From: an uncultured Victivallales bacterium
Lineage (GTDB): Bacteria; Verrucomicrobiota; Lentisphaeria; Victivallales; UBA1829
Assembly: GCA_944390735.1 (NCBI GenBank)
Contig: CALXRL010000012.1
Coordinates: 1-64,000 of the forward strand
DNA: 64,000 nt
Direction: 5' to 3'
How positions within the stretch are numbered: position 1 is the first letter of the stretch; each line of letters opens with the position of its first letter. The notes below the pieces were generated by a model, which was given only the letters and a program-made list of their open reading frames with translations, ran no database searches and had not been told where the DNA came from. Below are positions 9,401 through 18,032 of the stretch, piece after piece. The position numbers were made by a program, and so were the translations under genes.

Positions 9401-10720
9401 TCACTCGCCGAGCAGAAGTCCGGATTCGTCCATGCCGGTAATGCGTGTGCGGACCAGCTCCCCGGGACGGAGTCCTCTCCGTTGAACGCGGGTGCGGACA
9501 TAACTGCCGCTCCAGCCGGTTCCCGAGTCGTCCCCGCATTTTTCCGGAATCACCGTCTGCATGGACCCGATCAGAGTTTTCCGATACCGTTCCGCCATCT
9601 CCTCCGCCAGAGCATGAAGACGCGTCAGCCGTTTTTCCACCAGATCCCCTGAAATTCCGGGTCCCATTTCCGCCGCTCTGGTCCCTTTGCGCGGAGAGAA
9701 CGGAAACAGATGCATATTCGAAAAACCGATCGAGCGTACAAATGCAAAGGATTCTTCAAACAGCTCCTCCGTTTCTCCCGGAAAGCCGATAATCAGATCC
9801 GTGCCGATGTGAATGCGGGGAACTTTCTCCCGCGCGTAATTCACAAACTCCCGATATTGTCCGGTCAGATAGTGACGGTTCATCGCTTTCAGAATCGTAT
9901 CCGATCCGTGCTGAAGCGAGGGATGAAGAAATTCGCAGATCCTTCCGTCTGCCTCCGCCATGAGATCAATGACCCGCATCAGAATCTCTCCCGGCTCCGT
10001 GGAGCCGAGACGCAGCCGGTAGTCGCCGGGAACGGTAAGGAGTTTTTCCAGAAGATCCGGCAGTCTGCGGCCTTCGCAGGAATAGGCGCAGATGTTGATG
10101 CCCGTCAGGGCGATTTCACGGAATCCGGCATCCAGCAGTCGTTTGAAATCGTCCATGGTCTCCTGAAAATCGCGGGAGCGTTCCCGTCCGCGCGCATACG
10201 GAACAATGCAGTAGGAACAGAAATTGTTGCACCCCTCCTGCACTTTCAGATTCGCTCTCGATTTGTAGGGGTATTCCGAAAAGACCCGCTCGGCAAAGAG
10301 ATTCTTCTCCTTCGGCGGCGGAGGCGCTTCCGGCGATTTCTCCGCAGGAAGCTCCGAGTCCTTTCCCCGGAGGCGGAGGAGAGCGCCAAGCTTTTCCTCC
10401 AGATTTTTCTTCTCCTCATTGGTCAGAATCAGATCAATTCCGGCGATTTCGCCGACCGCCGTCCGGTCGACATCCGCCGCACAACCGGTCAGCACAAGGA
10501 TCGCCCCGGGATGACGCGACCGGAACTGACGCACCGTCTGACGGCTTTTCCGGGCCGCCGTCGCCGTCACCGCGCAGGAGTTGATGAGAATGATGTCCGC
10601 TCCGGCCGGCGTGTAGGCAACCGGCCGGATGTTCATGCGCCGGAGACGCCCCGTCAGAAGAGCGGAATCCGCCTGATTCAGACGGCATCCCAGCGTTACG
10701 ATTGCCGCCGTCAAGCTCAT
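9401..10720 (-). CDS. mtaB: tRNA threonylcarbamoyladenosine methylthiotransferase
   Basis: This 439-residue radical-SAM enzyme adds a methylthio group to t6A37 of tRNA. TLGCRLNQADS opens the UPF0004 domain, whose cysteines (GCRLN, NSCAV, TGCAA) bind one 4Fe-4S cluster. CNNFCSYC gives the three-cysteine radical-SAM site at about residues 164-171, and a short TRAM-like tail follows. GCRLN rather than GC.MN points to MtaB over MiaB or RimO. A Pro-rich linker (about 130-136) is slightly unusual. Its ATG overlaps the bioC stop by four bases, so it is the last gene of the proA operon. Confidence 0.9.
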   Translation of the reverse strand: MSLTAAIVTLGCRLNQADSALLTGRLRRMNIRPVAYTPAGADIILINSCAVTATAARKSRQTVRQFRSRHPGAILVLTGCAADVDRTAVGEIAGIDLILTNEEKKNLEEKLGALLRLRGKDSELPAEKSPEAPPPPKEKNLFAERVFSEYPYKSRANLKVQEGCNNFCSYCIVPYARGRERSRDFQETMDDFKRLLDAGFREIALTGINICAYSCEGRRLPDLLEKLLTVPGDYRLRLGSTEPGEILMRVIDLMAEADGRICEFLHPSLQHGSDTILKAMNRHYLTGQYREFVNYAREKVPRIHIGTDLIIGFPGETEELFEESFAFVRSIGFSNMHLFPFSPRKGTRAAEMGPGISGDLVEKRLTRLHALAEEMAERYRKTLIGSMQTVIPEKCGDDSGTGWSGSYVRTRVQRRGLRPGELVRTRITGMDESGLLLGE

Positions 10721-11478
10721 ATCCGTTTGACTCCCCGGAACATCCCGATTTCATAGCTGACCGTGAACGGCTCCGGTTTGCGTTCCCGGATCAGGGCCTT
10801 CAGAACGGAAGGCGGCGTGCCCGAATTTCCACCGGAGGTCCCGTTCAGACGCATCGCCTTCAGCAGCGCATGAAAGGAGGGATGAATCTCCACATAGGTC
10901 CGCACCTCCGATTCCCGCAGCTCGAAAGAGGGCTGAAGCGCATGTTCCACCGCCTCTTTTCCCGGCAGATCCAGTCCCTGAAACGCCAGACCGCGCATCC
11001 GGAATCTTTCCCGCAGCTGCGGCAGACTCGACGCCAGCGGAATGGAAATCATCACTTCCCCCCGCTCCTTCAGCGCCGCCGCAAGATGGGCAAAGGCGTT
11101 CCGGAGATTCGAACTCCACTGCAGACTCAGCGAGGAGACCGCCAGATCAAATCCCGATTCCTCATAGGGCTGATCGAAATCGCGGCGGACGAACGAGAGA
11201 TTCCGATCCTGCGCAAAACGCGTCCGGCAGAACGCAATCATCCCGGAAGAGAGATCCGTGGAGACGATCTCCGCAGCGGGAAAGAGCGTTCTGAGATGCG
11301 CGGTCAGCCGTCCCGTTCCGCATCCGGCTTCCAGAACGCGCCCCGGCTCTCCGGAAGCATGTGTTCGGAGAAACACGGCGAAATCATCCACGCTCTGCTT
11401 CTGGAACGCGCTGAATTTTTCATACGTCGATGCGGCGCGGCTGAAGCTGCGCTCGACCCGATCCTTGCAGATGGTCAT
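10717..11478 (-). CDS. bioC: BioC-type malonyl-ACP O-methyltransferase
   Basis: A 253-residue SAM methyltransferase expected to methylate malonyl-ACP at the start of pimelate synthesis for biotin. VERSFSRAASTYEKFSAFQ near the N-terminus is the BioC signature, and VLEAGCGTGRL is the SAM loop. The ATG at 11478 overlaps the upstream stop as ATGA; a longer frame exists but this coupling decides the start. The neighbour upstream is a BioH-like esterase, which would remove the methyl group at the end of the same route. No bioA, bioB, bioD or bioF is in the window. Confidence 0.85.
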   Translation of the reverse strand: MTICKDRVERSFSRAASTYEKFSAFQKQSVDDFAVFLRTHASGEPGRVLEAGCGTGRLTAHLRTLFPAAEIVSTDLSSGMIAFCRTRFAQDRNLSFVRRDFDQPYEESGFDLAVSSLSLQWSSNLRNAFAHLAAALKERGEVMISIPLASSLPQLRERFRMRGLAFQGLDLPGKEAVEHALQPSFELRESEVRTYVEIHPSFHALLKAMRLNGTSGGNSGTPPSVLKALIRERKPEPFTVSYEIGMFRGVKRI

Positions 11479-12173
11479 AGGACGGCCATCTCCCTCAGCT
11501 TTTCCGCGCACTCCTGCGGATGCTCCAGCATCATGAAGTGCCCCCAGCCGGAAAAGGTGTGCCGGACCGCAAGACAGCCTTCCGCAAGCGTTCGGGACAT
11601 CTCCGGATTCACGATCCGGTCCGCATCCGCATCCAGCACAAACACCGGAATATCGGTCAGCAGCGGGAGGGTCTGTCGCAGATCGGTCTCCGCAATGAAG
11701 CGGAGTCCGTCGTCAAGGGCCTGGGTGTTGAGCCGTTCCGGAAGCTCCACCGGATATTTGCCGGGCATGGCACACATCCGCAGAAACGATTTCAGGACCG
11801 TCTGCGGACGGCTTCGCAGACCGCTTCGCATGGATTCCACGGCGGAAGGATCCCATCCGCACGGGAACGTGTCGTCCCGGACAAATTTCGGGAACGGATT
11901 CATCAGAATCAGTCGGTGCACCGCTCCCAGATTCTGCAGGGCAAGACGTATGGCGAAAAGCGCTCCCATCGAGTGCCCGACAATGACCGGAGGAATCTCC
12001 TCGTCATAAAGCGGTGTTTTCATGGGACTTTCCTCGTCCTCGAAAAAACCGTAGTCAAAAATCTCCGCGGAGGCGAAGGAGGAGTCCTCCAGCGAGCTCC
12101 AGTAAAGTTCGCCGGGCACTCCCCAGCCCGGGAAGATAATGGCTTCCGGAATGTCAGGATCGAATTTGTCCAC
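11475..12173 (-). CDS. bioH: BioH-like pimeloyl-ACP methyl ester esterase
   Basis: An alpha/beta hydrolase of about 232 residues. IIFPGWG gives the oxyanion region, GHSMG the nucleophile serine, VFVLDADADRIV the acid residue, and GWGHFMM the catalytic His. I chose the GTG at 12173, overlapping the proA stop by 20 bases, because it puts FPGWG about 15 residues in as in BioH; the frame extends upstream to 12233. Coupling to bioC by an ATGA overlap supports a role in pimeloyl-ACP release. Other small bioC-linked esterases (BioG, BioV types) are alternatives. Confidence 0.65.
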   Translation of the reverse strand: MDKFDPDIPEAIIFPGWGVPGELYWSSLEDSSFASAEIFDYGFFEDEESPMKTPLYDEEIPPVIVGHSMGALFAIRLALQNLGAVHRLILMNPFPKFVRDDTFPCGWDPSAVESMRSGLRSRPQTVLKSFLRMCAMPGKYPVELPERLNTQALDDGLRFIAETDLRQTLPLLTDIPVFVLDADADRIVNPEMSRTLAEGCLAVRHTFSGWGHFMMLEHPQECAEKLREMAVL

Positions 12174-13425
12174 TGCCGCGAACCTTGTATTTGTAGGAAG
12201 TGAGTTCCCGGAGCCCCATCGGACCGCGGGCATGCAGCTTGTCGGTGCTGATGCCGATCTCCGCGCCGAATCCGAATTCGCCGCCGTCGGTGAAACGCGT
12301 CGAGGCGTTGGAGTAGACGGTGGAGGAATCCACCTCGTTCAGAAACTTTTCCGCATGTTCCGGATTCGTTGTCAGAATCGAATCGCTGTGACCGGAACCG
12401 TATTGGTTGATATGGGCGATTGCCTCATCCACATCCCGCACCACGCGCACGGCGAGTTTCAGGGCAAGATATTCGCAGTACCAGTCCTCCTCGGTCGCGG
12501 GGAGGGCGGAAGGCACATACTTCCGGAAGGCCTCATCCGCATGGAATTCCACGCCGGAAAGACGTTTTGCAATCATCGGAGCAAACTGTTTCAGCGCCTT
12601 CTCGTGAATCAGCAGAGTCTCCAGCGCGTTGCAGACTCCCGGACGCTGGCATTTCGCATTTTCGATGATGTCGCAGGCCCGGTCGAAGTCGCACGACTCG
12701 TCCACAAAAATATGGCAGACCCCTTTGTAGTGCTTGATGACCGGCATGGTCGCCTGTTCCACCACGGCGCGGATCAGGCGTTCGCCTCCGCGCGGGATCA
12801 CCAGATCAATATACTGATTCATTTTCAGCATCAGGGAGACCGCTTCGTGTCCGGTCCAGGGAATCATCTGAATGGTTCCTTTCGGCATTCCCGCGCGTTC
12901 CCCCGCCTCGGCAATGCACCTGGCCAGCGCGAGATTCGAACGGATCGCTTCGGAGCCTCCGCGGAGAATGACCGCGTTGCCCGCCTTGAGACAGAGTCCT
13001 GTCGCATCGACCGTCACGTTCGGCCGGGATTCGTAAATGATGGCGATGACGCCGATCGGAACGGAAACTTTTTCAATTTCCAGTCCGTTCGGGCGGGTGA
13101 ATTTTTCCAGTGTTCTGCCGACCGGGTCCGGAAGAGTCGCCACATGGCGGAGCCCGTCGGAGATGCCGCGGATGCGTTTGGAATCCAGTTTCAGGCGGTC
13201 CAGCATGGCGGCGGAGAGGCCTGCGGCGCTTCCGGCTTCCATATCGAGCGCATTGGCGCTCATCAGCTGTTCCGCCTGGGCGTCGATGGCGTCCGCCATC
13301 GCGGTGAGCCATCGGTTTTTCTCTTCGGTTGAGGCTGCTGCGAGCTTCCGGGAGGCGGTTCTGGCAAGAGCTCCCATTTGTTCCAGAGCCGCTTTCATTT
13401 CTTCGGATGAGAGTTTGTTTTCCAT
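12154..13425 (-). CDS. proA: Glutamate-5-semialdehyde dehydrogenase
   Basis: A 423-residue gamma-glutamyl phosphate reductase, the second step of proline synthesis (NADPH-dependent). IYESRPNVTVDATGLCLKAG and the catalytic-cysteine stretch AKCQRPGVCNALE are typical, as is HARGPMGLRELTSYKY near the end. The ATG at 13425 has GGAG eight bases upstream. It is the first gene of an overlapping four-gene operon with bioH, bioC and mtaB. No proB is in the window. Confidence 0.95.
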   Translation of the reverse strand: MENKLSSEEMKAALEQMGALARTASRKLAAASTEEKNRWLTAMADAIDAQAEQLMSANALDMEAGSAAGLSAAMLDRLKLDSKRIRGISDGLRHVATLPDPVGRTLEKFTRPNGLEIEKVSVPIGVIAIIYESRPNVTVDATGLCLKAGNAVILRGGSEAIRSNLALARCIAEAGERAGMPKGTIQMIPWTGHEAVSLMLKMNQYIDLVIPRGGERLIRAVVEQATMPVIKHYKGVCHIFVDESCDFDRACDIIENAKCQRPGVCNALETLLIHEKALKQFAPMIAKRLSGVEFHADEAFRKYVPSALPATEEDWYCEYLALKLAVRVVRDVDEAIAHINQYGSGHSDSILTTNPEHAEKFLNEVDSSTVYSNASTRFTDGGEFGFGAEIGISTDKLHARGPMGLRELTSYKYKVRGSGQIRS

Positions 13426-13464
13426 CACTTGCACTCCAAATTATTTTTCAAGAAATATCATGGT

Positions 13465-13493
13465 AATATATAACGCTTTTCCGGGAAATGCAA
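13465..13493 (-). promoter_or_regulatory. Promoter of the proA-bioH-bioC-mtaB operon
   Basis: On the minus strand TTGCAT (13488-13493), a 17-base spacer and TATATT (13465-13470) lie 39 bases before the proA start. Confidence 0.7.
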
Positions 13494-13530
13494 AGCCGAA
13501 TTCGCGTCGCGGACGCGGACGGAGACTCTT

Positions 13531-14406
13531 TCAGGAACCGGGATGAGTTTCTTTCTGGTCCCGGTCCTTCCGGTACAGCGGGCGGGAGGGCGTCCGGCGA
13601 TAGGCCAGCGGCGTGATCCCGTAGTATTTCCGGAACATGCGGTGAAAGTTGGCAACAGACCCGAAGCCGCAGTCCAGAGCGATGGACGAGACCGTCCGGA
13701 CCGTGTTTTTCAGAAGATTGGCTCCGTATTCCAGACGATTCCGCATCAGAAGATCCGTGAAACTTTCGCCGGTGCTCTCCCGGACCAGATGGGCCGTCCG
13801 GCTCGGACTCAGATGAATCTTCTTTGCAAGTCCTTCCAGCGTAATCTTCCGGGAGGCCTCCTGATTGATGATGAGCCGGATCCGATCCCCCCGGGAGAGA
13901 TCGGACCGGGAGAAATCTCCCCGGTGCATTCTCTCATACCAGAGCAGAAGTCTTGCCGCGAGCTGCCGCAGCGCCTCCAGAGTCCGGAAGAGTTCTTCGG
14001 CGGAGGCCCTCCGCACCCCCGAGAGATCCAGCGGATGCGCCGGTTCTTCTGACTGCACCAGAAGCAGTTCCTCCGGAATCCCCGATTCCGGAGGACGTCG
14101 GATGCCCGCCGTCAGAAGACAGAGCAGCCGTCCCTCCCTCATGATCGGAACCGCCCATTCCAGAATCCCCGCATGGCAGATCTTGACGCATCCTTCCGGG
14201 AATTTCCAGGCGTCGCGGCAGAGTCCGAGACAGTCACAACGGATGCACATGGCTTCCGAATATTGTTTCATCTCGTTGCAGATCAAGTTGTTGTGGATCC
14301 TGTACTTCAGTGCCGGCGTAAAGATCGGCGCATGGATGTAGCATGCGACGCTTGTTTCCGTCAACTCTTCAAAGCACTGAATGGCCTGTTCCGGAATTTT
14401 CAACAT
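13531..14406 (-). CDS. AraC-family regulator with PocR sensory domain
   Basis: A 291-residue regulator. The start at 14406 has AAGGA nine bases upstream. The N-terminal half is a PocR-type domain with a cysteine cluster (CIRCDCLGLC and GCVKICHAG, about residues 55-80), which in PocR-like proteins binds small molecules and may hold a metal. The C-terminal half has the double helix-turn-helix of AraC proteins (about 185-280, SSIALDCGFGSVANFHRMF). It diverges from the FAD oxidoreductase, whose promoter has a good -10 but no -35, as expected for activator control. Confidence 0.85.
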   Translation of the reverse strand: MLKIPEQAIQCFEELTETSVACYIHAPIFTPALKYRIHNNLICNEMKQYSEAMCIRCDCLGLCRDAWKFPEGCVKICHAGILEWAVPIMREGRLLCLLTAGIRRPPESGIPEELLLVQSEEPAHPLDLSGVRRASAEELFRTLEALRQLAARLLLWYERMHRGDFSRSDLSRGDRIRLIINQEASRKITLEGLAKKIHLSPSRTAHLVRESTGESFTDLLMRNRLEYGANLLKNTVRTVSSIALDCGFGSVANFHRMFRKYYGITPLAYRRTPSRPLYRKDRDQKETHPGS

Positions 14407-14484
14407 AAAATACAATCCTTTCCATGAAAAAAATAGCATAAACAGCATCAAATGCAAGAAAAACAGCTGAATCGGCTCTACTCT

Positions 14485-14507
14485 TTTCGCGAAATCCGGA
14501 GTATAAT
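14485..14507 (+). promoter_or_regulatory. Activator-type promoter with 10-base palindrome
   Basis: TATAAT at 14502-14507 lies 60 bases before the FAD oxidoreductase start, with no recognisable -35 box. The perfect palindrome TTTCGCGAAA at 14485-14494 sits just upstream of the -10, a plausible operator for the divergent PocR/AraC regulator. Confidence 0.5.
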
Positions 14508-14567
14508 AACAGGCAGCAGGAAAAAATCCTTCAAGAGATATTCAAAACAGGAAAAGGAGCGGAAGGA

Positions 14568-15896
14568 ATGAAAACAGTGAAATTCTCGCTGGACAAGGAT
14601 ATTCCAGTAGTGGCGGAGGCGGATGTTCTGGTGGTGGGCGGCGGACCCGGAGGAGTCGGCGCGGCCGTGATGTCGGCCCGGGAAGGAGCCTCCACGATCC
14701 TGGCCGAACAGTACGGCTGCATGGGCGGAACCGCCACATTCGGAGAGATCACCCCCATGATGACCAATCATTACGCCGCCGACGGAAAACTGGAGCACAG
14801 CATCTCCATGGACCGTCCCGTCTATACGGAACTGATGGAGCGTATGTGGAGCTATCTGCCGAAGGAGCTTCAGCCAGCGGCGTCGGATACGGAGTGGAAC
14901 AGTCGGCGTTTCATTGTTTCAAAGGATCTGATTTCTCTGGCGATGGAGGATCTCTGTCTGGAGGCGGGAGTGAAGCTGTTCTATCATTTCCGTCTGGTCG
15001 CAGTCGCGGTGGAGAATCGGAAGATCCAGTATGCGGTGTTTCATACGAAGTCGGGCTTTGTCGCCATCCGTGCGAAGAACTTTGTCGACGCCACCGGCGA
15101 CGGCGATCTTGCCGCGCTGGCCGGCTGCCGTTTCGAATTCGGCGACACCGCGCACGGTCTCTGTCAGCCGATGACCCTCTGTTTCAAGCTCTCCCATGTG
15201 GATAAATCCCGCATGGACAACCGGAAGATGCAGGAGTTGTATCTCAAGGCCCAGGCGGAGGGACGGATCGAGTGCAAACGGGAGAACGTCCTGATGTTCG
15301 GCTATTTCGATGATGATATCTTCCATTTCAACACGACACGTGTTCTCGGCAAGTCCGCGATTGATGCGCTTCAGCGCTCCGAGGCCGAACTGGAGGGACG
15401 CCGCCAGATGCGCCAGTTCGTCAACTGGCTCCGGGCCGAAGTCCCCGGCTTTGAACACGCGGTGATCCATTCGATGGCTCCGGAAATCGGAATCCGCGAA
15501 AGCCGCCGCATCCGGGGGCGCGCATATCTGACTCAGGAGGATTTCGTGCGGAGAAGCAAATTCGAAGATGCCATTGCAAGATGCAATTATCCCATTGATA
15601 TTCATAGTGTTACCGGGGCAGGGACCTCCTTCGTCACCATGCAGAAGAACGAATATTATGAAATCCCGTTCGGGTGCATTGTAGCGGCTGATGTGGACAA
15701 CCTGACCATCGGAGGTCGTCCGATCTCCGTTTCGCATGAGCTTCACGCCAGCTCCCGGGTCATGCCGCCCGCGTGCAGTGTGGGACAGGCGGCCGGAATT
15801 GCCGCCGCGATGGCTTCCCGGAAAGGAATCTCCTCTTCGGAACTTGAGGGAACGGAGGTTCGCAAGGAGCTGATTGCCCGCGGCGCGTGGCTCTGA
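14568..15896 (+). CDS. FAD-dependent oxidoreductase (PF12831-like)
   Basis: A 442-residue flavoprotein. VLVVGGGPGGVGAAV (about residues 20-34) is the FAD Rossmann fingerprint, EQYGCMGG follows, and FVDATGDGDLAALAG is the second FAD motif. The family is common in genomes rich in polysaccharide utilisation genes, but substrates are mostly unknown. AAGGAG and a second AAGGA precede the ATG. It is a single-gene transcript bounded by the promoter at 14485-14507 and the terminator at 15922-15960, apparently under the divergent PocR/AraC regulator. Confidence 0.8.
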   Translation: MKTVKFSLDKDIPVVAEADVLVVGGGPGGVGAAVMSAREGASTILAEQYGCMGGTATFGEITPMMTNHYAADGKLEHSISMDRPVYTELMERMWSYLPKELQPAASDTEWNSRRFIVSKDLISLAMEDLCLEAGVKLFYHFRLVAVAVENRKIQYAVFHTKSGFVAIRAKNFVDATGDGDLAALAGCRFEFGDTAHGLCQPMTLCFKLSHVDKSRMDNRKMQELYLKAQAEGRIECKRENVLMFGYFDDDIFHFNTTRVLGKSAIDALQRSEAELEGRRQMRQFVNWLRAEVPGFEHAVIHSMAPEIGIRESRRIRGRAYLTQEDFVRRSKFEDAIARCNYPIDIHSVTGAGTSFVTMQKNEYYEIPFGCIVAADVDNLTIGGRPISVSHELHASSRVMPPACSVGQAAGIAAAMASRKGISSSELEGTEVRKELIARGAWL

Positions 15897-15921
15897 CGCG
15901 TTCATCCTCATCTCCGGCTCA

Positions 15922-15960
15922 TCGGCCGCATCCGGGTTCGGATGCGGCCGACTGCTTTTT
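15922..15960 (+). terminator. Rho-independent terminator after FAD oxidoreductase
   Basis: A perfect 12-base-pair stem, TCGGCCGCATCC (15922-15933) with its complement at 15940-15951, closes a 6-base loop and is followed by CTGCTTTTT, 25 bases after the stop codon. Confidence 0.9.
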
Positions 15961-16050
15961 CGGGAAATCGAAGCTCTTTCTTCGGTTTTCAGGTTTTATT
16001 TTTTTTTTCCGGTGCTATATTGCGTTATCAAAACCAACAGGAGAAAAAAA

Positions 16051-17424
16051 ATGGCACTCTGGGGCGGAAGATTTTCCGGCGACGCTGCAAAATGCGTTCA
16101 GGACTTTACGGAATCCATATCCTTCGACAAACGGCTCTACCGGCACGATATCGCGGGCAGCAAGGCCCATGCGGCAATGCTGGGGGCGACAGGCATCATC
16201 CCGAAAAAATCGGCGGAGGAGATTATTGAAAAACTTTCCGAGGTGGAAAAGGCCATCGACGAGGGAAAGGTCAAGTTTGATGTCGCTCTGGAAGACATCC
16301 ATATGCACATTGAAACCGAACTGATCCGTCTTCTGGGCGATGAAGGCGCCCGTGTGCACAGCGCCCGCAGCCGGAACGATCAGGTGGCGCTTGACACGCG
16401 CCTCTATCTGCGCGACGAGATCCGGGAGATCGCCGGCGAAATCAAAACCCTTCAGAAAGCGCTCCTGCGTCAGGCCGAGGCGAATAAGAAGACGATTCTT
16501 CCCGGATTCACTCATCTTCAGCATGCCCAGCCGGTTCTGTTCGCCCATCACATGCTGGCGTATGTGGAACAGTTTGAACGGGATATCGGACGTTTGAACG
16601 ACTGTCTCACCCGTCTGAACGTGATGCCGCTGGGATCGGGAGCCATTGCGGGATCGACGCTTCCGATCGACCGGGAATTCGTCCGCAAGGCGCTGGATTT
16701 CCCCGCCTGCACGCGCAACAGCATGGACTCCGTGGCCGATCGCGATTTCGCCTGCGAACTGCTTTCCGCACTGGCAATCTTTTCGATGCATATTTCGCGC
16801 CTTTCGGAGGATATCATTCTCTGGATGTCGCAGGAATTCGCCTTTGTGGAGCTTTCCGACGCGTTCTGCACGGGATCCAGTCTGATGCCGCAGAAGAAAA
16901 ATCCGGATATCGCGGAGCTTTCGCGCGGAAAAACCGGACGCATGTACGGCAATCTCATGGCAATGCTGACCATCTGCAAAGGTCTGCCGATGACCTACAA
17001 CCGTGATCTTCAGGAGGACAAGGAGCCCCTCTTCGACTCCATCGACACGGCAAAAGGGATTCTCTCCGTTTATCCGGAGATGATTGCCACCATGAAGACC
17101 CGGCCGGAACGGATGCTGGAAGCGGCGTCCGATCCGGGACTCATGGCGACCGATCTTGCGGAAGCCCTTGTCCGGAAAGGAGTTCCGTTCCGCCATGCGC
17201 ATCACAAAGTGGGGGCGCTCGTCAAATACTGCGCGGAAAACGGAAAGAAAATGGACAAGCTCTCCTTGGAGGAGATGAAAACGGTGATCCCCGAAGCGGA
17301 TGAGGCAATGCGGAAACTCTTCTCGCCTGTTTCCGCGGTGACCCTTCGCAAGTCCTACGGCGGCACCGGGTACGAGCAGGTTGCCTCGCAGATCGTCTTC
17401 TGGACGGAGAAACTGGGAGAATAA
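16051..17424 (+). CDS. argH: Argininosuccinate lyase
   Basis: A 457-residue enzyme that splits argininosuccinate to arginine and fumarate. GSSLMPQKKNPDIAEL (about residues 279-294) is the fumarase/aspartase superfamily signature, ALWGGRFSG opens the protein as usual, and HSARSRNDQVALD is the substrate loop. The ATG at 16051 has CAGGAG seven bases upstream; the frame is open further upstream but without a ribosome binding site. A TATATT at 16016-16021 is the likely -10. The next gene starts five bases after the stop. Confidence 0.95.
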   Translation: MALWGGRFSGDAAKCVQDFTESISFDKRLYRHDIAGSKAHAAMLGATGIIPKKSAEEIIEKLSEVEKAIDEGKVKFDVALEDIHMHIETELIRLLGDEGARVHSARSRNDQVALDTRLYLRDEIREIAGEIKTLQKALLRQAEANKKTILPGFTHLQHAQPVLFAHHMLAYVEQFERDIGRLNDCLTRLNVMPLGSGAIAGSTLPIDREFVRKALDFPACTRNSMDSVADRDFACELLSALAIFSMHISRLSEDIILWMSQEFAFVELSDAFCTGSSLMPQKKNPDIAELSRGKTGRMYGNLMAMLTICKGLPMTYNRDLQEDKEPLFDSIDTAKGILSVYPEMIATMKTRPERMLEAASDPGLMATDLAEALVRKGVPFRHAHHKVGALVKYCAENGKKMDKLSLEEMKTVIPEADEAMRKLFSPVSAVTLRKSYGGTGYEQVASQIVFWTEKLGE

Positions 17425-17429
17425 GATTC

Positions 17430-18032
17430 ATGAACCGGGCGCTGAAACTGGGAATCGGGCTCTGCTGCGTCATGGGGGGAACTGTGCTGCTTTCCGCAGC
17501 TCCCGCGCCGGTGTTCGAGCGCCGTCCCTTTCTGGAGGAGTATGTCGATGCGGACACCGGCGTCCGACTGCCTCCGCGCATCGGGAACTATCGGAAAAAC
17601 GAAGTCGTCAAAAACTTCAATCCCCTGATCGGCACGGTGATCCGGTATGCGGATCCGCAGGGCAACTGTGCGGATATCTACATCTATTCGCTGGATTCGG
17701 CGAATCAGGTGGTTTCCGAAAAGGCCGCCCTGACCCATTTCCGGGAGATCAAGCAGGCCATTGAGAATCTGCCGAAACGACTGGGACATGTCAAGGAAGT
17801 GCAGGCGCTCGGGGAGGAGGCGCTGCGCTGTCCGCCGAAGGTGGCGGGCCGATGCGCAACCTTCCGACTCAATATTATCGGCGAACTGAGAATCTCGGAG
17901 CTGGCGGTTTTCCCCTTCCGGCAAAAGATCATCAAGATTCGCGCCTCCACATCCCCCTGTTCTTCGAAGGAGGAGTTTCATTACGCCGATTTCCTGAAAA
18001 CGGTTTGCGAAGCGTTCAATGCCGTGAAGTGA
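17430..18032 (+). CDS. Secreted protein of unknown function
   Basis: A 200-residue protein with a signal peptide (about residues 1-26, ending LLSAAPAP). The mature part is small and mixed alpha/beta, with two well-spaced cysteines (RCPPKVAGRC) that could form a disulfide. I recognise no family. It starts five bases after argH and is probably co-transcribed, but nothing suggests a role in arginine synthesis. Its 3' end overlaps the convergent AraC gene by 17 bases. Confidence 0.7.
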   Translation: MNRALKLGIGLCCVMGGTVLLSAAPAPVFERRPFLEEYVDADTGVRLPPRIGNYRKNEVVKNFNPLIGTVIRYADPQGNCADIYIYSLDSANQVVSEKAALTHFREIKQAIENLPKRLGHVKEVQALGEEALRCPPKVAGRCATFRLNIIGELRISELAVFPFRQKIIKIRASTSPCSSKEEFHYADFLKTVCEAFNAVK

